Position numbers and translations under genes: made by a program. The notes under the pieces are model-generated. The model was not told the origin of the DNA. It did not search any database and worked only from the letters and a program-made list of their open reading frames with translations. A stretch of DNA of 64,000 nt from Chryseobacterium sp. SC28 (lineage in GTDB: Bacteria; Bacteroidota; Bacteroidia; Flavobacteriales; Weeksellaceae), in the NCBI RefSeq assembly GCF_003932955.1, contig NZ_QOVY01000009.1, forward strand, positions 1 through 64,000, in the 5' to 3' direction. Shown one piece after another: positions 34,818 through 43,876 of this stretch (positions within the stretch are counted from its first letter, which is position 1; each line of letters opens with the position of its first letter).

Positions 34818-35237
34818 ATGTCAGGAAAAATCACCTTTACCATGATCAAGCCCGATGCTGTCGAAGACGGACACGTTGGTGCAATTCTCGAAAAAATCAG
34901 TGAAGCTGGGTTTAAAATCAAAGCTTTAAAATTGACGCAGCTTACCGTTGCCGATGCCGAAAAATTCTATGAAATCCATTCGGAAAGACCTTTTTACAGA
35001 GAATTGGTAGAGTTTATGTCTTCAGGGCCTTTGGTGGCAGCGGTCTTGGAGAAAGATAATGCCGTGGAAGAGTTCAGAACAATTATTGGAGCAACCAATC
35101 CTTCGGAAGCCGCAGAAGGCACCATTCGGAAACTGTTTGCCAGAAGCATCGGCGAAAATGCAATCCACGGTTCTGATTCGGATGAGAATGCGCTGATCGA
35201 GGCCCGCTTCCATTTTTCCGGACGAGAGATTTTCTAA
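34818..35237 (+). CDS. ndk: Nucleoside diphosphate kinase
   Basis: A 139-residue NDK, which passes the gamma phosphate between nucleoside triphosphates and diphosphates through a phosphohistidine. The start [14 protein letters not shown], the middle [16 protein letters not shown] and the active-site NAIHGSDS are standard. ATG at 34818 is chosen; the longer frame from 34716 crosses the promoter. It stands alone. Confidence 0.96.
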   Translation: MSGKITFTMIKPDAVEDGHVGAILEKISEAGFKIKALKLTQLTVADAEKFYEIHSERPFYRELVEFMSSGPLVAAVLEKDNAVEEFRTIIGATNPSEAAEGTIRKLFARSIGENAIHGSDSDENALIEARFHFSGREIF

Positions 35238-35315
35238 CGTCTTCCGATAAAAACGGGCTGTCTTTCTTAGAAAAACCAACTTTTTATTTGTCGCTTTATT
35301 GCAATTTTAATTTAA

Positions 35316-37868
35316 TTAAGATTCCGAAAAGCCGGATTTGCGGGAAACTTTAAACAGTAAATAAACACCGGCCAAACTCAATAAAACAAACAATCCGAAA
35401 CTGATCAAAGAAAACAATTTTCCGGTTTCGATTACCGCAGGTTCAAATTTCATTTCAATCTTATGTTTTCCGGCCGGCACGTAAAGCGCTCTCAAAAGGT
35501 AATTCGCTTTGATGTAATCTACTTTGTTGCCATCCAAATAAACAGCCCATCCGTAGGGATAGTAAATTTCGGAAAAGACGGCTAACTGAGGCGTTTTGGA
35601 GATTGATTCGAAAGATAATTCGTTGGGCTGGTACGATTTTAAAGTCAGAAACGCGGTTGAATCTTTTGCCAGGTTTTTTCCCTTGAAGTAAGCTTTGTCA
35701 TCTTTAGAAATCACCGCAATTTTTTTGGTGTCGAGATTTCCGATATCGTTCAGTTCCTCATTGGGATTGTCCACGAATTGGATGTCAGAAACAAACCACG
35801 CATTGCCATTGGCTTCAGGATTTGGTACGATTTCGGGTCTTTGCTGGTCGCCCACCAAGAAATATTTGGTATTCAGCATATTCAGGATTCGGACGGTTTT
35901 TATTTGGTCTGTTGTCGAGAAATATTTGTTGATCAAGTCATCGTACCGTCGTAGTTTAACCGCGTGATATCCGCCAATCGAAGATTTGAAGTAAGAGGTG
36001 TTCGTCTCGCTGAAAGTCGGCAAAATATTATTGAAAATCCTGTAATGGTCTTTGTCTTTGTCGGCGATGGTTTGCAGGGCTTTATTCACCTCGGTCTGTT
36101 GCAAAAGGCTTTGAACAAAAGCATTGTCGCCGGCTTTGCTCATCAGATATTCCGAATTTTCGGTTTGAAATGGATAATCGGCAAAGGTTTTATCGACGAA
36201 GTTATCATCGTTGAGATACCGCCTGTCAACCGTCCAAAGATCAAACAAACTAACGAATCCGATAATTAATAGAACGATGTTGGTACTTAGTTTTTTCTTT
36301 AATCCTAAAAACAAAGCGCCGGCTGTAATCGCGACGTAAGCAACCGCTTTGAAGGCGTCGGCTTGGAACATTTTCCATCTTTCATCTATCAAATAATCCA
36401 GCAGATAAGGCGGAAGATAGGTTTTCTCATTCGCCGTATAGAAACCTAAAATTCCTTTGCCAAAAAGAGCCAAAACTAAAGTGATCCCGAGCACGATTCC
36501 CGAAACGTATAGCAGAATTTTCTTTTTGTATTCGTCTGTCATTCTGAGCGGATTCGAAGAATCATCGGCGAAGAATTTATAAAGTCCAAGAATTGCAATT
36601 AAGGGAAACAGAAGTTCCACAACCACCAAAATGGAGGATGGTGCGCGGAATTTGTTGTAGAACGGAACATAATCGATAAAAAAATCTGTCAACAACGAGA
36701 AATTGCTACCCCAAGCTAAGAAAATGGTCAAAATTGAAGCGCCCAAAATCCAATATCGGTACCGTTTTGCTGCAAAGAAAAATCCCAAAATCGCCAAAAA
36801 GCAAACCACGGCACCTTGGTAAGCCGGCCCTGAAGTGCTCGGCTGATCGCCCCAATACGTCGGACTTCCGAAGCCTTTCAGAAACATATCGTATTCTTGC
36901 TGAGATTTGATATTCTCCTGAGCCAGCTCCTGAATATGTTCCATCATTTTGTCGGAACCTTCTTCTTGGCTTCCGCCGCCCATCAATCTGGGAATGAATA
37001 AGTTAAGTGTTTCCAACTTTCCGTAGCTCCACATCGTGATGCTTTCTTTGTCCATTCCAGATTTTTCGGATGTTGGAGAACCGCTATTCAGGATTTGCTT
37101 TCCGCGTACGGTTTCTTTCACGTATTCGGCATTGGCCATTATTCTTTGCGAGTTCATTCCGACGCCAATGATGCCGGCGACTGCAACGATTCCCGTGGAG
37201 ATCAGGAAATGCTTCCATTCGATTTTTCCTTGGATGGCTCTTATCAATTCAGAAAGGAACAGAAATCCTAACCCGATGAACAGATAATAAGTCATTTGCG
37301 GATGGTTCGCACTGATTTGAAGTCCCATAAACAGGGTAGTAGTGATGAATCCGAGAATGTATTTTTTCCGAAAATAGACCAGCAAAATGCCGGCTAAAAG
37401 GGGTGCAAAATAAGCAATCGTATGCACTTTGCTGTTGTGTCCGGCGGCGATAATAATGTAAAAATAGGTGGACAATCCAAAGAATGTAGCCCCGAGCAAA
37501 GCGTACTTCCAGTTTCTAACCGCCACCATTCCTAAAAAGAAAAATCCGGCAAATAAAAGGAATAGATAATTCGCCGGTTTTGGCAGGAACAAAAACAAAT
37601 CGTCTATTTTTTTGATGACATCGCCACGGAACTGTGCGCCGGTTTGGTAAGTTGGCATTCCGCCGAACATCGCGTCGCTCCAGTAGGTTTCTTTTCCGGT
37701 GGTGGCGCGGTATTGCAAGAGTTCTTCGGCGCCGCCTTTATAATAAACAATGTCGTGCTGCATCAGGCGCTTTCCCGAGATCACAGGATTGGCATAAACC
37801 ACGGCCAATAGGACGAAAACGACCAAACTTGCGAGAATGAATATCAGATTTTTATTGTTTTTGAACAT
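35316..37868 (-). CDS. YfhO family membrane protein
   Basis: An 850-residue polytopic membrane protein of the YfhO family. About a dozen helices are followed by a large extracytoplasmic C-terminal region ending in one last membrane helix. Conserved features include YANPVISGKRLMQHDIVYYKGG, NHPQMTYY, and a late SEIYYPYGWAVYLDGN segment. YfhO proteins resemble GT-C glycosyltransferases; in Firmicutes a member glycosylates lipoteichoic acid, which this organism lacks, so the substrate here is unknown. It is preceded by the longest 7-base repeat array in the window. Confidence 0.88.
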   Translation of the reverse strand: MFKNNKNLIFILASLVVFVLLAVVYANPVISGKRLMQHDIVYYKGGAEELLQYRATTGKETYWSDAMFGGMPTYQTGAQFRGDVIKKIDDLFLFLPKPANYLFLLFAGFFFLGMVAVRNWKYALLGATFFGLSTYFYIIIAAGHNSKVHTIAYFAPLLAGILLVYFRKKYILGFITTTLFMGLQISANHPQMTYYLFIGLGFLFLSELIRAIQGKIEWKHFLISTGIVAVAGIIGVGMNSQRIMANAEYVKETVRGKQILNSGSPTSEKSGMDKESITMWSYGKLETLNLFIPRLMGGGSQEEGSDKMMEHIQELAQENIKSQQEYDMFLKGFGSPTYWGDQPSTSGPAYQGAVVCFLAILGFFFAAKRYRYWILGASILTIFLAWGSNFSLLTDFFIDYVPFYNKFRAPSSILVVVELLFPLIAILGLYKFFADDSSNPLRMTDEYKKKILLYVSGIVLGITLVLALFGKGILGFYTANEKTYLPPYLLDYLIDERWKMFQADAFKAVAYVAITAGALFLGLKKKLSTNIVLLIIGFVSLFDLWTVDRRYLNDDNFVDKTFADYPFQTENSEYLMSKAGDNAFVQSLLQQTEVNKALQTIADKDKDHYRIFNNILPTFSETNTSYFKSSIGGYHAVKLRRYDDLINKYFSTTDQIKTVRILNMLNTKYFLVGDQQRPEIVPNPEANGNAWFVSDIQFVDNPNEELNDIGNLDTKKIAVISKDDKAYFKGKNLAKDSTAFLTLKSYQPNELSFESISKTPQLAVFSEIYYPYGWAVYLDGNKVDYIKANYLLRALYVPAGKHKIEMKFEPAVIETGKLFSLISFGLFVLLSLAGVYLLFKVSRKSGFSES

Positions 37869-37903
37869 AAACAGAGGATAGATATTAGACTTTAGATATT
37901 AGA
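37869..37903 (-). repeat. Five 7-base units abutting the yfhO-family start
   Basis: Read on the minus strand, TCTAATA, TCTAAAG, TCTAATA, TCTATCC and TCTGTTT run in phase and end directly at the ATG. A more diverged 7-base pattern (TTCAAAT, TTTAAAT, TCCAAAT on the plus strand) continues in the spacer around 37960-37985. Confidence 0.65.
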
Positions 37904-37989
37904 TTTAAAATCAATGTTTTAAGGATTGAAATTGATTAATATTAATTACAAATTCGCTTTCAAATTTTAAATTCCAAATTTAATATTAA

Positions 37990-38023
37990 AAAACCTTTCA
38001 GACTCAATAATCTGAAAGGTTTT
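37990..38023 (-). terminator. Terminator after the DUF4834 gene
   Basis: A 13-base perfect stem, AAAACCTTTCAGA (37990-38002) with TCTGAAAGGTTTT (38011-38023), has an 8-nt loop. On the minus strand a T tract follows. It lies 26 nt beyond the stop of the DUF4834 gene. Confidence 0.85.
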
Positions 38024-38048
38024 GTCCTTATTTTGAAAAAGATGTCAA

Positions 38049-38276
38049 CTAATTTTTTTCTTCGTCTTTTACTTCCTCATAATCAACTGTTTCGGCATCC
38101 CAATTTACTTTTTGGGTAGTCATTTTTTTCGAATCTTGCTGCTCGTTTTGCTGTTGATTTTTCGGATTCAAAGTAGGAAAGTTTTTATAAAACGCATTGA
38201 AAAACAGCCTTTTCAAAATATTCCAGACGAAGAATATAATGATGGTTGTGATGATGAGTTCGAAAATGTACTTCAT
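38049..38276 (-). CDS. DUF4834 small membrane protein
   Basis: A 75-residue protein with a single N-terminal membrane helix (FELIITTIIIFFVWNIL) and a Gln/Asn-rich, then acidic, cytoplasmic tail. This matches the DUF4834 family of Bacteroidota, function unknown. It lies 25 nt downstream of the DUF6263 lipoprotein gene and is likely cotranscribed with it. Confidence 0.8.
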   Translation of the reverse strand: MKYIFELIITTIIIFFVWNILKRLFFNAFYKNFPTLNPKNQQQNEQQDSKKMTTQKVNWDAETVDYEEVKDEEKN

Positions 38277-38301
38277 TTTCTTTGGGTTTTGTTGAATGCT
38301 T

Positions 38302-39342
38302 TTATTTATAGGCCGGATTGATGATGATAGACGTCGTCGAGTTTTTGCTCATCGTTTGCGTCTGTTTTCCGTCGGTCACGCTTTCTTTCTGAGTAGTTTT
38401 GATGTTCAGGTTTTGGTTCAGAAGCCAGCCTGTATTTTCGTCAATAATAATTTTTCCGCTTTCTGTTCCTCCAACGCTCATCGTGTGGGTCATTCCGTTT
38501 TGCGTCTGCTTGTCAGATTTCGAAGGAATTACGCCCGTCAAGCCGATTTCTGCTTTTCCGTCTTCGACTTTTAGCAACGTGAAAGTTAGATTTTGTTTCA
38601 ATTTCCCGGGAATGATGTCCTCAGAATCCGTCCATTTTTCGCCTATTTTTGCCCCTTTTGCAGGTAGAAGTTTCAGGTTTTTGCCCAATTGTTCTTTCAT
38701 CATATTTTCATTGAAACTAGTTTTGAAACTTTCTATAAAAGCATCTTGCTGTTTCTTGTCTTTTACAGTTCCCGAAATGGCTTTTTTCAGGTTATTGTAA
38801 ATGCTATCAAAACCCGTAACCGACAGAATGTTTCCATAAGTATCCATTTTCACGTTCAGTTTGTTGCCGGCCAAGCCCTTGCTCACCAGATAATCCATTT
38901 TGAGTGCCTCGTCCTTTGGAGCGGCTTGTTTGGTATCGATGACCATTGTTTTTCCGTTTGCAGAACTGGACATTCTTTTTCCGGTCATATTCAAGGTGAG
39001 ATCGTAGATATTGTCTTTGAAATCATTCACTGTGACAGACATTTCGTCCGTCGTTTCATTTGTTGCAGACATTGTTTTTCCGTCGGGCGCTGTCAGAGAT
39101 TGGATTTCTCTTTGATAGGACACCAAAGGATAAGTTGCACCTTTTTCCAAAATGAATTTCTGCTTGTACACGCCGCTGCTGTCTGCGATGGCTTTCGGTT
39201 TTGCTGATTCTTCCGGAGAAACTTCTACGGTTACAGTTTCTGTTTTTCCTGTTTTTGGATCTACTTTGGTAATGGTTTTCGTCTCCTTTTTACAGGCGAT
39301 CAAAGTCAGGGCAATAAGCGCAAACGCCGTTAATTTTTTCAT
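38302..39342 (-). CDS. DUF6263 family lipoprotein
   Basis: A 346-residue lipoprotein with a clear type II signal (LTLIACKK, Cys17). After a Thr/Glu-rich linker comes a beta-rich domain of the DUF6263 kind (KGATYPLVSYQREI; DEMSVTVNDFKDNIYDLTL; LLPAKGAKIGEKW; ENTGWLLNQNLNIKTT). No function is known. It heads a two-gene unit with DUF4834 and is 47 nt away from the rlmB stop on the same strand. Confidence 0.82.
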   Translation of the reverse strand: MKKLTAFALIALTLIACKKETKTITKVDPKTGKTETVTVEVSPEESAKPKAIADSSGVYKQKFILEKGATYPLVSYQREIQSLTAPDGKTMSATNETTDEMSVTVNDFKDNIYDLTLNMTGKRMSSSANGKTMVIDTKQAAPKDEALKMDYLVSKGLAGNKLNVKMDTYGNILSVTGFDSIYNNLKKAISGTVKDKKQQDAFIESFKTSFNENMMKEQLGKNLKLLPAKGAKIGEKWTDSEDIIPGKLKQNLTFTLLKVEDGKAEIGLTGVIPSKSDKQTQNGMTHTMSVGGTESGKIIIDENTGWLLNQNLNIKTTQKESVTDGKQTQTMSKNSTTSIIINPAYK

Positions 39343-39389
39343 TTAATTTGATTTATAGAATCTTTTCTCTTGTTCTCGATTCATGTTTG

Positions 39390-40136
39390 TTAATTTAACT
39401 TCTGTCTCACAGCTTCATAAAGAATGGCGCCGCAGGCTACAGAGACGTTCAAGGATTGGGTTTTACCAGTTATTGGCAGTTTCATTTTTTCGTCGGAATG
39501 ATGAAGCACTTCTTTCGAAATCCCAGTTTCCTCATTTCCCATCACGATGGCGCACGGTTCTGTGAAATCCACATCGTATATCAATTTTTGAGCCTTTTCG
39601 GTGGCGGCGAAGACTTTCAAACCACTTTGCTGGAGAAAATCTACCGAATGTGCCAGATTTTTTTCTTTGCAAATTTTAATATTATAAATCGCGCCTGCCG
39701 AAGTTTTAATCGCATCAGAATTGATGGGTGCGCCGCCTTTTTCGGGGATCAAAACCGCATCCACGCCCACGCATTCTGCCGTTCTGCAGATCGCTCCAAA
39801 GTTTCGAACATCGGTTAATCTATCAAGAATTAATAGCAAAGGTGTTTTTCCTTCCTCAAAAAGCTGTGGCAAAACATCCTCGATTTTATGGAACGGAACG
39901 TCGGAAATGAAGGCAACCACGCCTTGGTGGTTTTTGCGCGTGAAACGGTTGAGTTTTTCTAAAGGAACGTAATTGGGACGGAGATTGTACTTCGCCAAAA
40001 GTTGTTTCAATTCTAAATAAATCTCGCCGGTTAATGCGTTTTGCAAAAATATTTTATCAACGGTTTTGCCGGCTTCTATGGCTTCCATCACTGGTCTTAA
40101 TCCGAATATAAAATCGTCTTTTTTCTCTGGATTCAT
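39390..40136 (-). CDS. rlmB: 23S rRNA (guanosine-2'-O-)-methyltransferase RlmB
   Basis: A 248-residue SpoU-type SPOUT methyltransferase that methylates a conserved guanosine in 23S rRNA. The N-terminal substrate domain (DDFIFGLRPVMEAIEAG) is followed by the knotted catalytic domain with LDRLTDVRNFGAICRTAECVG, VMGNEETGIS and LPITGKTQSLNVSVACGAILYE. The start is placed at ATG 40136 (MNPEKKDDF); ATG 40157 would add seven residues. Confidence 0.94.
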   Translation of the reverse strand: MNPEKKDDFIFGLRPVMEAIEAGKTVDKIFLQNALTGEIYLELKQLLAKYNLRPNYVPLEKLNRFTRKNHQGVVAFISDVPFHKIEDVLPQLFEEGKTPLLLILDRLTDVRNFGAICRTAECVGVDAVLIPEKGGAPINSDAIKTSAGAIYNIKICKEKNLAHSVDFLQQSGLKVFAATEKAQKLIYDVDFTEPCAIVMGNEETGISKEVLHHSDEKMKLPITGKTQSLNVSVACGAILYEAVRQKLN

Positions 40137-40212
40137 CGATGAGATTTTGTTTTGCAAAAGTAGTCTTTTGAGATTAATTTTAGCTCAACAAAATTGTAAA
40201 GTTCTATGTTGA

Positions 40213-40330
40213 ACCACAAAAGGCACAAAAGAAACTGATGTTAAACATTGAAAAAAAGCAAAAAATGCGGCAATACTTTTAACAACTTTAAGTCTTAAAG
40301 AAATAAGTAAAACTTTTGTGATTTTAAGGA
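40213..40330. repeat. Second copy of the ACCACAAAAG-type intergenic element
   Basis: ACCACAAAAGGCACAAAAG at 40213-40231 differs at one base from the left end of the element at 5519. The right end, beginning CTTTTGTGATTTT at 40313, is its partly degraded complement. The interior is AT-rich and non-coding. It fills most of the gap between rlmB and the hypothetical gene. Confidence 0.6.
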
Positions 40331-40331
40331 T

Positions 40332-40766
40332 TTAATCCAGCACAAATACCAAAAACTCGTCATTTTTTGGTTTGAATTTTAGGTAGCCGGTTTTTCTGAG
40401 ATCTTCGAAAAGTGGCGTGGGAAAGGTGTCGTCAAATTGTTTGGTTTTGTAGAATTTTCCTTTGATTTTTAACGGTATTTTCTTGATTAGTTTATCCGTC
40501 GTCACAGGGATTTTGAACTTTCTTTTCTCAGGATCTTTGGAATCTACATAGAAACAATACTCAATCAGTTCTGCCTTGTCGCCAAATTTTTTATAATCAG
40601 AAACCTTTACGAAGTTTGGAAGATTCGTATCTTCCCAAGTCAAATAAAGAACTTCTATTTCTTGGGTTTTGCTGATGGGTTTATAATATTGAAACCGTTC
40701 ATTCTCCGATTTTGAAAATGATAAAATAAGTAACAGAAAAATAGGGAAAAGAGATCGGAGATACAT
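40332..40766 (-). CDS. Hypothetical exported protein
   Basis: A 144-residue protein with a signal peptide (LFPIFLLLILSFSKS) and a soluble, Lys- and Phe-rich mature part. I do not recognise the family. The final LKFKPKNDEFLVFVLD suggests a compact beta domain. Its 5' end lies against a repeat cluster, and about 27 bases spanning its start codon have been duplicated 99 bases upstream (40846-40872), which shows local rearrangement. No membrane helix other than the signal. Confidence 0.6.
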   Translation of the reverse strand: MYLRSLFPIFLLLILSFSKSENERFQYYKPISKTQEIEVLYLTWEDTNLPNFVKVSDYKKFGDKAELIEYCFYVDSKDPEKRKFKIPVTTDKLIKKIPLKIKGKFYKTKQFDDTFPTPLFEDLRKTGYLKFKPKNDEFLVFVLD

Positions 40767-40968
40767 TTGCTGTTTAAATTTTTCAAACCTTCAAGGTTTT
40801 AGAAACCTTGAAGGTTTATTGTGATGATTACAACGAAAAATGTGAAAAAGAGATCGGAGATACATTTGCTGTTTTTTAAATTTTTCAAACCTTCAAGGTT
40901 TAATGATTACAAAGAAAAATGTGTTTAAATTTTTCAAACCTTCAAGGTTTCTAAAACCTTGAAGGTTT
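40747..40968. repeat. AAACCTTCAAGGTTT hairpin cluster
   Basis: Three copies of AAACCTTCAAGGTTT occur (40785-40799, 40887-40901, 40936-40950). The first and third are followed after 3 nt by the exact complement, giving perfect 15-base-stem hairpins. Each copy is preceded by TTTAAATTTTTC. A 53-base segment including the start codon of the adjacent gene is repeated (40747-40799 and 40846-40901), and a 21-base segment (40824-40844, 40903-40923) is repeated with one mismatch. It resembles a REP/BIME-like cluster. Confidence 0.8.
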
Positions 40969-40982
40969 ATATTATATGACGA

Positions 40983-41459
40983 TTACAAACTTAAACCTTC
41001 CGCAATCAAAGCCCGCTTCTGCGCAAGAATGTAGCCGTAATGGATGCTCTCGTGCATATTATTGAAGATGATCGCATCCTGAATATTTTTCAAATCAACT
41101 CCAAAACTTGTAGAGTATGGCGTGTAATCCGAGAAAAAATCATCATCATAATCTTTCATCAATATTTTTGAAGTTTCGATAAGCAGGAAGGCCAAATCCT
41201 CCATTTCGGATTGATCCACATCCACGTTGGCAAAGGTTCCTTTTTTATAAGTTTCCACCCAGTATTTATCGATCCGGAAATGATTTCCGCTCAGGTAATA
41301 GCAAAGCAATTGCTGCTGCGCCACGCAATGGGCAATGTTCCAATAGATATTGTTGTTGAAACCGTCCGGAATGGCAAGGAGGTCTTTTTCCGAGGTGGTT
41401 TTGAGGATATTCAACAGATTTTTTCTTACTTGTCTGTGGTTGGCAAAATGATAATTCAT
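40983..41459 (-). CDS. DinB-family protein
   Basis: A 158-residue four-helix-bundle protein of the DinB/YfiT superfamily. The three metal-binding histidines appear to be in WNIAHCVAQQ, the centre, and NMHESIHYGYILAQKRAL near the end. These proteins are thought to act as thiol-dependent enzymes or transferases; the substrate is unknown. Its stop codon lies at the edge of the hairpin repeat cluster. Confidence 0.82.
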   Translation of the reverse strand: MNYHFANHRQVRKNLLNILKTTSEKDLLAIPDGFNNNIYWNIAHCVAQQQLLCYYLSGNHFRIDKYWVETYKKGTFANVDVDQSEMEDLAFLLIETSKILMKDYDDDFFSDYTPYSTSFGVDLKNIQDAIIFNNMHESIHYGYILAQKRALIAEGLSL

Positions 41460-41510
41460 TTTTTAGAAAGTTTGATACCAATTACTAAAACTGTCAGGAT
41501 CTTTTCCGGC

Positions 41511-42710
41511 CTATTCAGTATATATTCTTTCCGAAACCGGCGGCAAATTTTCCAGCTTATGGACAGGGCTGTCGAGATAAAAATATGAGGTTGCCGAATA
41601 ATCATCGGTTCTGTAAAAATTAATCCATCCGTCAGGGAAGTCTTTGCTTTTGATATCTATTGGCTGTTCCAATAATCTAAAAAAACCCATTGGGCCACCG
41701 ACCGTTATGATTTTTAAAGGAATATTTTTCTCTAGCATCTTGTGAACAACCTCTTGCGGAGCGCCTCCGATTTGCTGAATTTCTGCACGGAATTTTTTAT
41801 TAAAATAAATTTCATCCGGAATATGGAAACGATAAAATGCAAACTGTCTCTTCTTTTCATCCGCCACGGTGCAACCTTGAAATTTATTATTAAAAACTTC
41901 CATTCCCCAGGCGGTGCCGGCATAATCTTCTGCTCCTGTTCCGTTCCAAGTTGGGTATTTATCGTCATCATCAATAAACATCTTTACTTCCCCTTCTCCC
42001 CACCAAGAACTTCCATAATCTTTTGTTGTCAGGACACCTATGTTGGTGCCTAAAAAGCGACCTTTTCCCAATACCGTAGGTAAAAAAACAAAATTTTCGC
42101 CCAATTGGGAATTTGTTTTTCTCGACCAGAATGCGTGGAAATAGAGAGTATTAGTATCGTGTTTTTCTACTTTTACATAATCAATGTCAAAAAAAAGAAA
42201 TTCGATGTCCTGTGAACTTTCATTTATAATTTGAACTTTTGCGCCCTTCCTGAAAGGCATCGGGATATAACAATTGAAAGACCTGCCTTCTGCACTGGAA
42301 AAAAATTCATTTTCCATTTTGACGATTTTAGAAAGCCCAAAACCAAAAAAATCTCCAAGCGGAACGTCAACAGCGGGCTCTAGTTCCCCATCCCAAAAAA
42401 TGCGTAATCGGACGGAACGAAGCATGTTTGGAGATCGATCCGGCAACGTGATCCAGATCCGCTGAATCGTTCCGGCACCTGTAGTTTCCAAAAGTGTTTT
42501 GCTGGTTCCGGCCCTTAGAGACTCAAAAGCATTTCCTTTCGCGGATAGATTACGTTTCCCTCCTGATGCTTTTTTTCCGTTAAGGTTTTCAAAAGACGAA
42601 ATTGTACTTTCTATTCTGTTTTTGGGAAAAGTGAAAATTTGCGAATTGAAAAGCGAAGGAAATAAGAGATTTGCAATTAAGAAGGCTAGAAAAAAAGTTT
42701 TTGAGTTCAT
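41511..42710 (-). CDS. Glycoside hydrolase family 172 (DUF2961) protein
   Basis: A 399-residue exported enzyme with a signal peptide (FLAFLIANLLFPSLFNSQ). The double jelly-roll DUF2961 core is visible: GAGTIQRIWITLPDRS, LRIFWDGELEPAVDVPLGDFFG, DDDKYPTWNGTGAEDYAGTAWG and YRFHIPDEIYF. GH172 members cleave or form difructose dianhydrides and alpha-arabinofuranosyl or fructosyl bonds. No SusC/SusD pair or other glycan genes are adjacent, so the substrate is open. ATG at 42710 begins the signal peptide. Confidence 0.88.
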   Translation of the reverse strand: MNSKTFFLAFLIANLLFPSLFNSQIFTFPKNRIESTISSFENLNGKKASGGKRNLSAKGNAFESLRAGTSKTLLETTGAGTIQRIWITLPDRSPNMLRSVRLRIFWDGELEPAVDVPLGDFFGFGLSKIVKMENEFFSSAEGRSFNCYIPMPFRKGAKVQIINESSQDIEFLFFDIDYVKVEKHDTNTLYFHAFWSRKTNSQLGENFVFLPTVLGKGRFLGTNIGVLTTKDYGSSWWGEGEVKMFIDDDDKYPTWNGTGAEDYAGTAWGMEVFNNKFQGCTVADEKKRQFAFYRFHIPDEIYFNKKFRAEIQQIGGAPQEVVHKMLEKNIPLKIITVGGPMGFFRLLEQPIDIKSKDFPDGWINFYRTDDYSATSYFYLDSPVHKLENLPPVSERIYTE

Positions 42711-42815
42711 ACCAATAATGTTATAATTTAAGAGGCAGTAAACATACAAAAATTGGAATTACTATGTTTCTGCCAATCCTTTTTAACAAATATTTAACGC
42801 AACATTGGCAATTCT

Positions 42816-42823
42816 TATGTTTG
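42816..42823 (+). promoter_or_regulatory. -7 promoter element of the MoxR/Bat block
   Basis: TATGTTTG fits TAnnTTTG and lies 48 nt before the moxR ATG. No convincing upstream box was seen. Confidence 0.4.
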
Positions 42824-42871
42824 CATTTGCTGGATTTTATGTGAAATTTACCAATTATTTTAAGATTTACT

Positions 42872-43876
42872 ATGTCAGAATTGAATCAAGCAGAAGATAT
42901 CAAGCAGCTTACCGAAAAAGTAAAAGAACAGAATTACTTTTTTTCCATTTTAAAACAAGAGATCAACCGAGCTATCATCGGTCAGGAATATATGATAGAC
43001 CGCCTGCTCATCGGACTTCTCGGCAACGGACACGTTCTTTTGGAAGGCGTTCCGGGCTTGGCAAAAACCTTAGCCATCAAAACCTTAGCCGAAGCAGTAG
43101 ATGGGAAATTTTCCAGAATACAGTTTACGCCCGACCTGTTGCCGGCAGACGTTGTCGGGACGATGATTTATAATGTCAAAGACAACGATTTCAGCATCAA
43201 AAGAGGTCCCGTTTTTGCCAATTTCGTTTTGGCCGATGAGATCAACCGCGCGCCCGCAAAAGTACAGTCCGCACTGCTGGAAGTGATGCAAGAAAAACAA
43301 GTCACTATCGGCGATGACACGATGCCTTTGCCAAAACCGTTTCTTGTATTGGCCACTCAAAACCCAATTGATCAGGAAGGAACTTATCTGTTGCCAGAAG
43401 CTCAAACCGACCGTTTTATGCTCAAATGCAAAATCGATTATCCGGAATTTGAGGATGAGAGAAAGGTAATGAGAATGGTTTCTACACAGGATATTCCGCA
43501 AATCAGAAAAGTCGTGGATCTTAATCAAATTCTGGAAGCCAAGAAACTCATCAACCAAATTTACCTCGACGAAAAAATCGAAAAATATATTCTCGATATG
43601 GTCTTCGCAACCCGATATCCCGAAAAACACGGCTTGTCCGAAATCAAAAATTATATCAGTTTCGGTGCATCCCCCAGAGCGAGTATCAACCTAGCAATCG
43701 CTTCTAGAGCTTATGCATTTATCAAAGGAAGAGCTTTCGTAATCCCAGAAGATGTGAAAGCGATCGCAAAAGATGTTCTAAGACATAGGATTGGTTTAAG
43801 CTTCGAGGCGGAGGCCGAGGAAGTGACTCAAGATGATATTGTGAATAAAATTTTGGCCAAAATACAAGCGCCTTAA
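42872..43876 (+). CDS. MoxR family AAA+ ATPase
   Basis: A 334-residue MoxR ATPase. Walker A is GVPGLAKT, Walker B is VLADEINRAPAK, and QNPIDQEGTYLLPEAQTDRF holds sensor 1 and the arginine-finger region. MoxR proteins act as chaperones that insert cofactors or remodel complexes containing VWA proteins, and they are nearly always encoded with DUF58 and BatA/BatB, as here. Its stop overlaps the start of the GNAT gene by one base. Confidence 0.94.
   Translation: MSELNQAEDIKQLTEKVKEQNYFFSILKQEINRAIIGQEYMIDRLLIGLLGNGHVLLEGVPGLAKTLAIKTLAEAVDGKFSRIQFTPDLLPADVVGTMIYNVKDNDFSIKRGPVFANFVLADEINRAPAKVQSALLEVMQEKQVTIGDDTMPLPKPFLVLATQNPIDQEGTYLLPEAQTDRFMLKCKIDYPEFEDERKVMRMVSTQDIPQIRKVVDLNQILEAKKLINQIYLDEKIEKYILDMVFATRYPEKHGLSEIKNYISFGASPRASINLAIASRAYAFIKGRAFVIPEDVKAIAKDVLRHRIGLSFEAEAEEVTQDDIVNKILAKIQAP

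Noticed and set aside
40785-40968. CRISPR array at the AAACCTTCAAGG repeats
   Set aside because: Units are palindromic hairpins with 3-nt loops and irregular spacing, lacking unique spacers of constant length, and there are no cas genes.
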